Source: Cycloclasticus sp. (lineage in GTDB: Bacteria > Pseudomonadota > Gammaproteobacteria > Methylococcales > Cycloclasticaceae). From it: a stretch of DNA of 9,356 nucleotides. Below, piece after piece: positions 7,482-9,356 of the stretch. Each line of letters starts with the position of its first letter. The stretch's first letter is position 1. The translations under genes were made by a program, and so were the position numbers. The notes beneath the pieces were generated by a model. That model ran no database searches. It worked only from the letters and a program-made list of their open reading frames with translations, and had not been told where the DNA came from. The DNA lies in NCBI GenBank assembly GCA_016764415.1, contig JAESRY010000003.1, positions 3,243 to 12,598 of the forward strand. The letters are read 5' to 3'.

Positions 7482-8759
7482 ATGGGTGAACAGATTAGCG
7501 AGAGTAAGGTGGAATCGCCGCCAAAAGCTTCAACGAAACGAAACTGGAAAGGTTTTGTTGTTCGTATTGTGGGTAGTTTATTGGTATTGGCATTGTTGTT
7601 TTCTTTTCTGCCCCGAGACAAATTAGTCCAGGCGCTTGATGCATTTTCCGTGGAACTATGGATGGCGGGTGTAGCCTGCTATCTTTGTTTACATTTAATT
7701 GGCGTTGCTAAGTGGCGCATGTTAATCAATGCTGCCGGTGGTGGTTTGAGTTTCTCCCAGGCTGTACGTTGTTATTACTACGGTTTGTTTGGTAATACTT
7801 TTTTGCCTTCTGTAGTGGGGGGCGACATCATTCGCGCTGGTTTGGCTTTTCGGCTGACGCACTCCAAGAGTGCAGTAGTGATGGGGAGTCTGGTGGACCG
7901 AACTATCGATAGTTTAGGACTCGCCCTAGTTGCCGGCATTGGCGCATTACTAATCCCTATGAGCCTCGATGACGGTAGTCGTAGTATTTTTTGGGGTTTT
8001 GCTGCTGTTTTAGCTCTGGCAGCCGTATTGCTTACGGTAGCAATTCTTGCGCTACCGGTGCGACGGTTGACGTTAAAATGGCGGCGCAGGCTAGTTAAAG
8101 TACGCAAGTCGGCTCGATTATTAATTCAGCGCCCTTACAAAGTGTTAGTGGCACTGTTGGCGGTGGTGGTGTTGCAGACATCACAGGTAGTGATGAACTG
8201 TTGGTTGGGGCGATTGGCATTGATGGCGAATGCCAGTTTCCTAACCTGGTTATTTATCTGGCCTGTAGCCAAATTGTCGGCAATGGCGCCGCTCACACAA
8301 GGTGGGATTGGTGTTAGAGAGGCGGTGCAGGGAACGCTATTCGTTCCTTTCGGTGTAAGTATGGAAAAAGCAGTGGCTACTGGTTTGATGTTTCAGGCCA
8401 TTATTATTTGTGGAAATTTGTTGGGTGGTCTTCTTGCTATGGTACTAGGAAGGGTTTCATTAAAGTTGCCAAGCTCGTCTCATATGAATGCTAATGTTGC
8501 GTATCGATGGGCTGTCTACGGATCTTTTGCTATGGGCTTGATCCTATTTTTTGTAGCCAATACCTTAATGTTGGCTTTGGGGAGCGGATCAGTTGGAGAG
8601 CAATGGACTCAGTGGATGGCTTGTTTGCCTGGTTATGACATTAGTTTTGCTGGCAGTGCAGTAGGATTAGTTTATGGGTTAATGTTTGGATATTGTCTAG
8701 GTTGGGTGGGTTTCCATTTAATGAGCCGTTTTAATAGCACATCGAATGTAAAGGGTTAA
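7482..8759 (+). CDS. Flippase-like integral membrane protein (LPG-synthase TM/AglD family, UPF0104-like) with extra C-terminal two-helix module
   Basis: A polytopic inner-membrane protein of 425 residues. Residues about 25-325 match the family of transmembrane domains known from MprF and AglD, often thought to move or handle lipid-linked substrates. Hallmarks are NTFLPSVVGGDIIRA (105-119), S-x-VVMGSLVDRTIDSLGL (130-147), and the loop APLTQGGIGVREAV (269-282), equivalent to the usual P-x-S-x-GG-x-GVREA. The N-terminus is a short polar cytoplasmic-type segment (1-22). Residues about 337-418 lie beyond the normal end of the family and repeat the GY-x-[VI]-S module of the first gene. The ATG at 7482 has GGAG (7469-7472) nine bases upstream and is 21 bases after the DPM1-like gene. 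In this context it is the candidate for moving polyprenyl-linked sugar to the periplasmic GT39-like enzyme, or for exporting the final lipid. This role is inferred. Confidence 0.87.
   Translation: MGEQISESKVESPPKASTKRNWKGFVVRIVGSLLVLALLFSFLPRDKLVQALDAFSVELWMAGVACYLCLHLIGVAKWRMLINAAGGGLSFSQAVRCYYYGLFGNTFLPSVVGGDIIRAGLAFRLTHSKSAVVMGSLVDRTIDSLGLALVAGIGALLIPMSLDDGSRSIFWGFAAVLALAAVLLTVAILALPVRRLTLKWRRRLVKVRKSARLLIQRPYKVLVALLAVVVLQTSQVVMNCWLGRLALMANASFLTWLFIWPVAKLSAMAPLTQGGIGVREAVQGTLFVPFGVSMEKAVATGLMFQAIIICGNLLGGLLAMVLGRVSLKLPSSSHMNANVAYRWAVYGSFAMGLILFFVANTLMLALGSGSVGEQWTQWMACLPGYDISFAGSAVGLVYGLMFGYCLGWVGFHLMSRFNSTSNVKG
8490..8735 (+). other. Two-helix GYxVS membrane module, copy C (C-terminus of the flippase-like protein)
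   Basis: Residues 337-418 of the flippase-like protein encode a helix (AVYGSFAMGLILFFVAN), a polar loop (GSGSVGEQWTQ), then LPGYDISFAGSAVGLVYG leading into a second glycine-rich helix. The core aligns with copies A and B as GY-x-[VI]-S-[IFL]-[TA]-G-[AS]-x-x-G, and the distance from first helix to GY is similar. This is direct sequence resemblance between two otherwise unrelated proteins of the locus. Confidence 0.68.
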
Positions 8760-8855
8760 TTGTGTTTTAATGCTGGCAATGAAGGAGTTCAAGGTTCTGA
8801 GTTTAGGAGTAAGCTCAAACTAAACTTTGTTTCTGAACTATATTTGAAGAAAAGT
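8760..8855. other. Short spacer between the operon and the IS30-family element
   Basis: No supported gene. A 17-codon ATG frame (8770-8823) ends before the element, and it is unclear whether it is the remnant of a following gene. A weak A/T-rich stem AGTTTAG (8800-8806) / CTAAACT (8820-8826) has a 13-base loop and is followed by TTTGTTT. It could act as a weak terminator, but I would not rely on it. Confidence 0.4.
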
Positions 8856-8881
8856 GGTGAGTTCAAGTTGCAAGTGCAACA
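8856..8881. repeat. Putative IS30-type terminal inverted repeat
   Basis: The sequence begins GGTGAGTTCAAGTT and ends GTGCAACA. The transposase stop codon (8863-8865, minus strand) lies inside it. The partner repeat is outside the window, so this rests on resemblance to the IS30 end and on position. Confidence 0.6.
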
Positions 8882-9356
8882 GTCTTGGTTTTAAAAAGAA
8901 CCTCGTAAGGCGTTCTAAAATTTAAACATTTTCTGGGTCTGCTATTGAGTTTCTCAACAACATTGGCAATCACACTATCATCAATCGTATGAAAATTACA
9001 TCCTTTGGGGAAATAACGGCGCAATAAACCATTGGTATTTTCATTTAACCCTCGTTGCCAAGGCGAGCGAGGATCTGCAAAATAAACCTGACTGTTCGTC
9101 GCTTTTTCTAAGTCTTTAAAGCGTGAAAACTCACTGCCATTATCAACCGTAAATGTTTTTATCATGCTTGGGTTAATGACCTTAAAGAGTGCTATCGTTG
9201 TTTTCATAAAGGTGAGTGATGTCTTATCTTGTAATTTTCCAGCCACTAAAAAACGGCTTTTTCGTTCTGTATGAGTAGTCAACCCACCTTTTCCTTTTGC
9301 GCCTTCAACACTATCGCTTTCCCAGTCGCCAAACCGGCTTTTATCGGCGACTATTT
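8863..9356 (-). CDS. IS30-family transposase, C-terminal 163 residues (5' end outside window)
   Basis: A DDE transposase that would cut and join the ends of its own element. The frame stays open from the right window edge, so the N-terminal helix-turn-helix region is missing only because the window stops. A TTG at 9282 is not a genuine start, since the same frame reads KSRFGDWESDSVEGAKGKGG just upstream. All three expected catalytic blocks are visible: the first Asp in GDWESDS, the second in TVDNGSEF, and the Glu in LNENTNGLLRRYFPKG. The NENTNGLLR-x-YFPKG block is a strong IS30 signature. The protein ends TVALAT, with its stop inside the terminal repeat. No frameshift is seen, so this end may belong to an intact element. 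Confidence 0.9.
   Translation of the reverse strand, partial: IVADKSRFGDWESDSVEGAKGKGGLTTHTERKSRFLVAGKLQDKTSLTFMKTTIALFKVINPSMIKTFTVDNGSEFSRFKDLEKATNSQVYFADPRSPWQRGLNENTNGLLRRYFPKGCNFHTIDDSVIANVVEKLNSRPRKCLNFRTPYEVLFKTKTVALAT

Larger units (their letters stand above)
8856..9356 (-). mobile_element. IS30-family insertion sequence, transposase 3' end and terminal repeat (continues past window)
   Basis: The element is recognised from the transposase on the minus strand and from a terminal sequence of about 26 bases (8856-8881) just outside and overlapping the end of the transposase gene. Compared with the E. coli IS30 end as I remember it, 16 of 26 positions agree, including the inner GCAACA. 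The exact outer boundary (8855 or 8856), the other end and any target duplication cannot be seen. Confidence 0.75.

Noticed and set aside
7778..8107. 109-codon minus-strand frame inside the flippase-like gene
   Set aside because: It is an antisense shadow of a well-supported membrane protein gene; its Arg/Ala/Ser-rich content is typical of such shadows.
1..9356. CRISPR array, tRNA/rRNA genes, or a JUMPstart/ops element
   Set aside because: No regularly spaced repeats, cloverleaf-like or rRNA-like stretches, or GGCGGTAG-type ops motif were noticed on reading through.

Overview
The window looks like an accessory surface-glycan or glycolipid locus from a Gram-negative bacterium, most likely a marine-type gammaproteobacterium. 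That guess rests on the moderately AT-rich base composition, the style of the glycosyltransferase genes and the IS30-family element. No housekeeping or RNA gene is present to fix the taxonomy. Six genes run on the + strand and one truncated transposase gene runs on the - strand at the right end.

Left block (1-3164). The first gene is cut by the left window edge. It encodes a membrane-anchored FAD-dependent oxidoreductase of the protoporphyrinogen-oxidase/UDP-galactopyranose-mutase-like superfamily, with two copies of a two-helix membrane module in front of the enzyme domain. After 78 bases holding two tight hairpins comes a family 2 glycosyltransferase with a membrane-bound tail. Sampled sequence in the first gene is only about one third G+C.

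A gene-free stretch of 380 bases (3165-3544) follows. It has an A/T-rich inverted repeat just after the glycosyltransferase and probably separates two transcription units.

Right block (3545-8759). Four tightly packed genes form a likely operon with gaps of 18, 1 and 21 bases and about 47-52% G+C in sampled lines. They encode a second, soluble FAD-dependent oxidoreductase of the same family as the first; a GT39/ArnT-like polytopic glycosyltransferase; a polyprenyl-phosphate-glycosyltransferase-like GT2 enzyme with two C-terminal membrane helices; and a flippase-like protein of the MprF/AglD transmembrane family. By family knowledge the last three form a coherent route: charge a lipid carrier with a sugar on the cytoplasmic side, move it across the inner membrane, and transfer the sugar to an acceptor on the periplasmic side. 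The oxidoreductases would modify a sugar or lipid, but their substrate cannot be read from the sequence.

The most notable observation is that the C-terminus of the flippase-like protein carries the same two-helix module, with a GY-x-[VI]-S-x-x-G core, that occurs twice at the N-terminus of the first oxidoreductase. A shared membrane module in two otherwise unrelated proteins of one locus suggests that they work together.

The right end (about 8856-9356) is the transposase end of an IS30-family element pointing back into the locus. Its terminal repeat is recognisable, and the insertion probably interrupts or caps the gene cluster.
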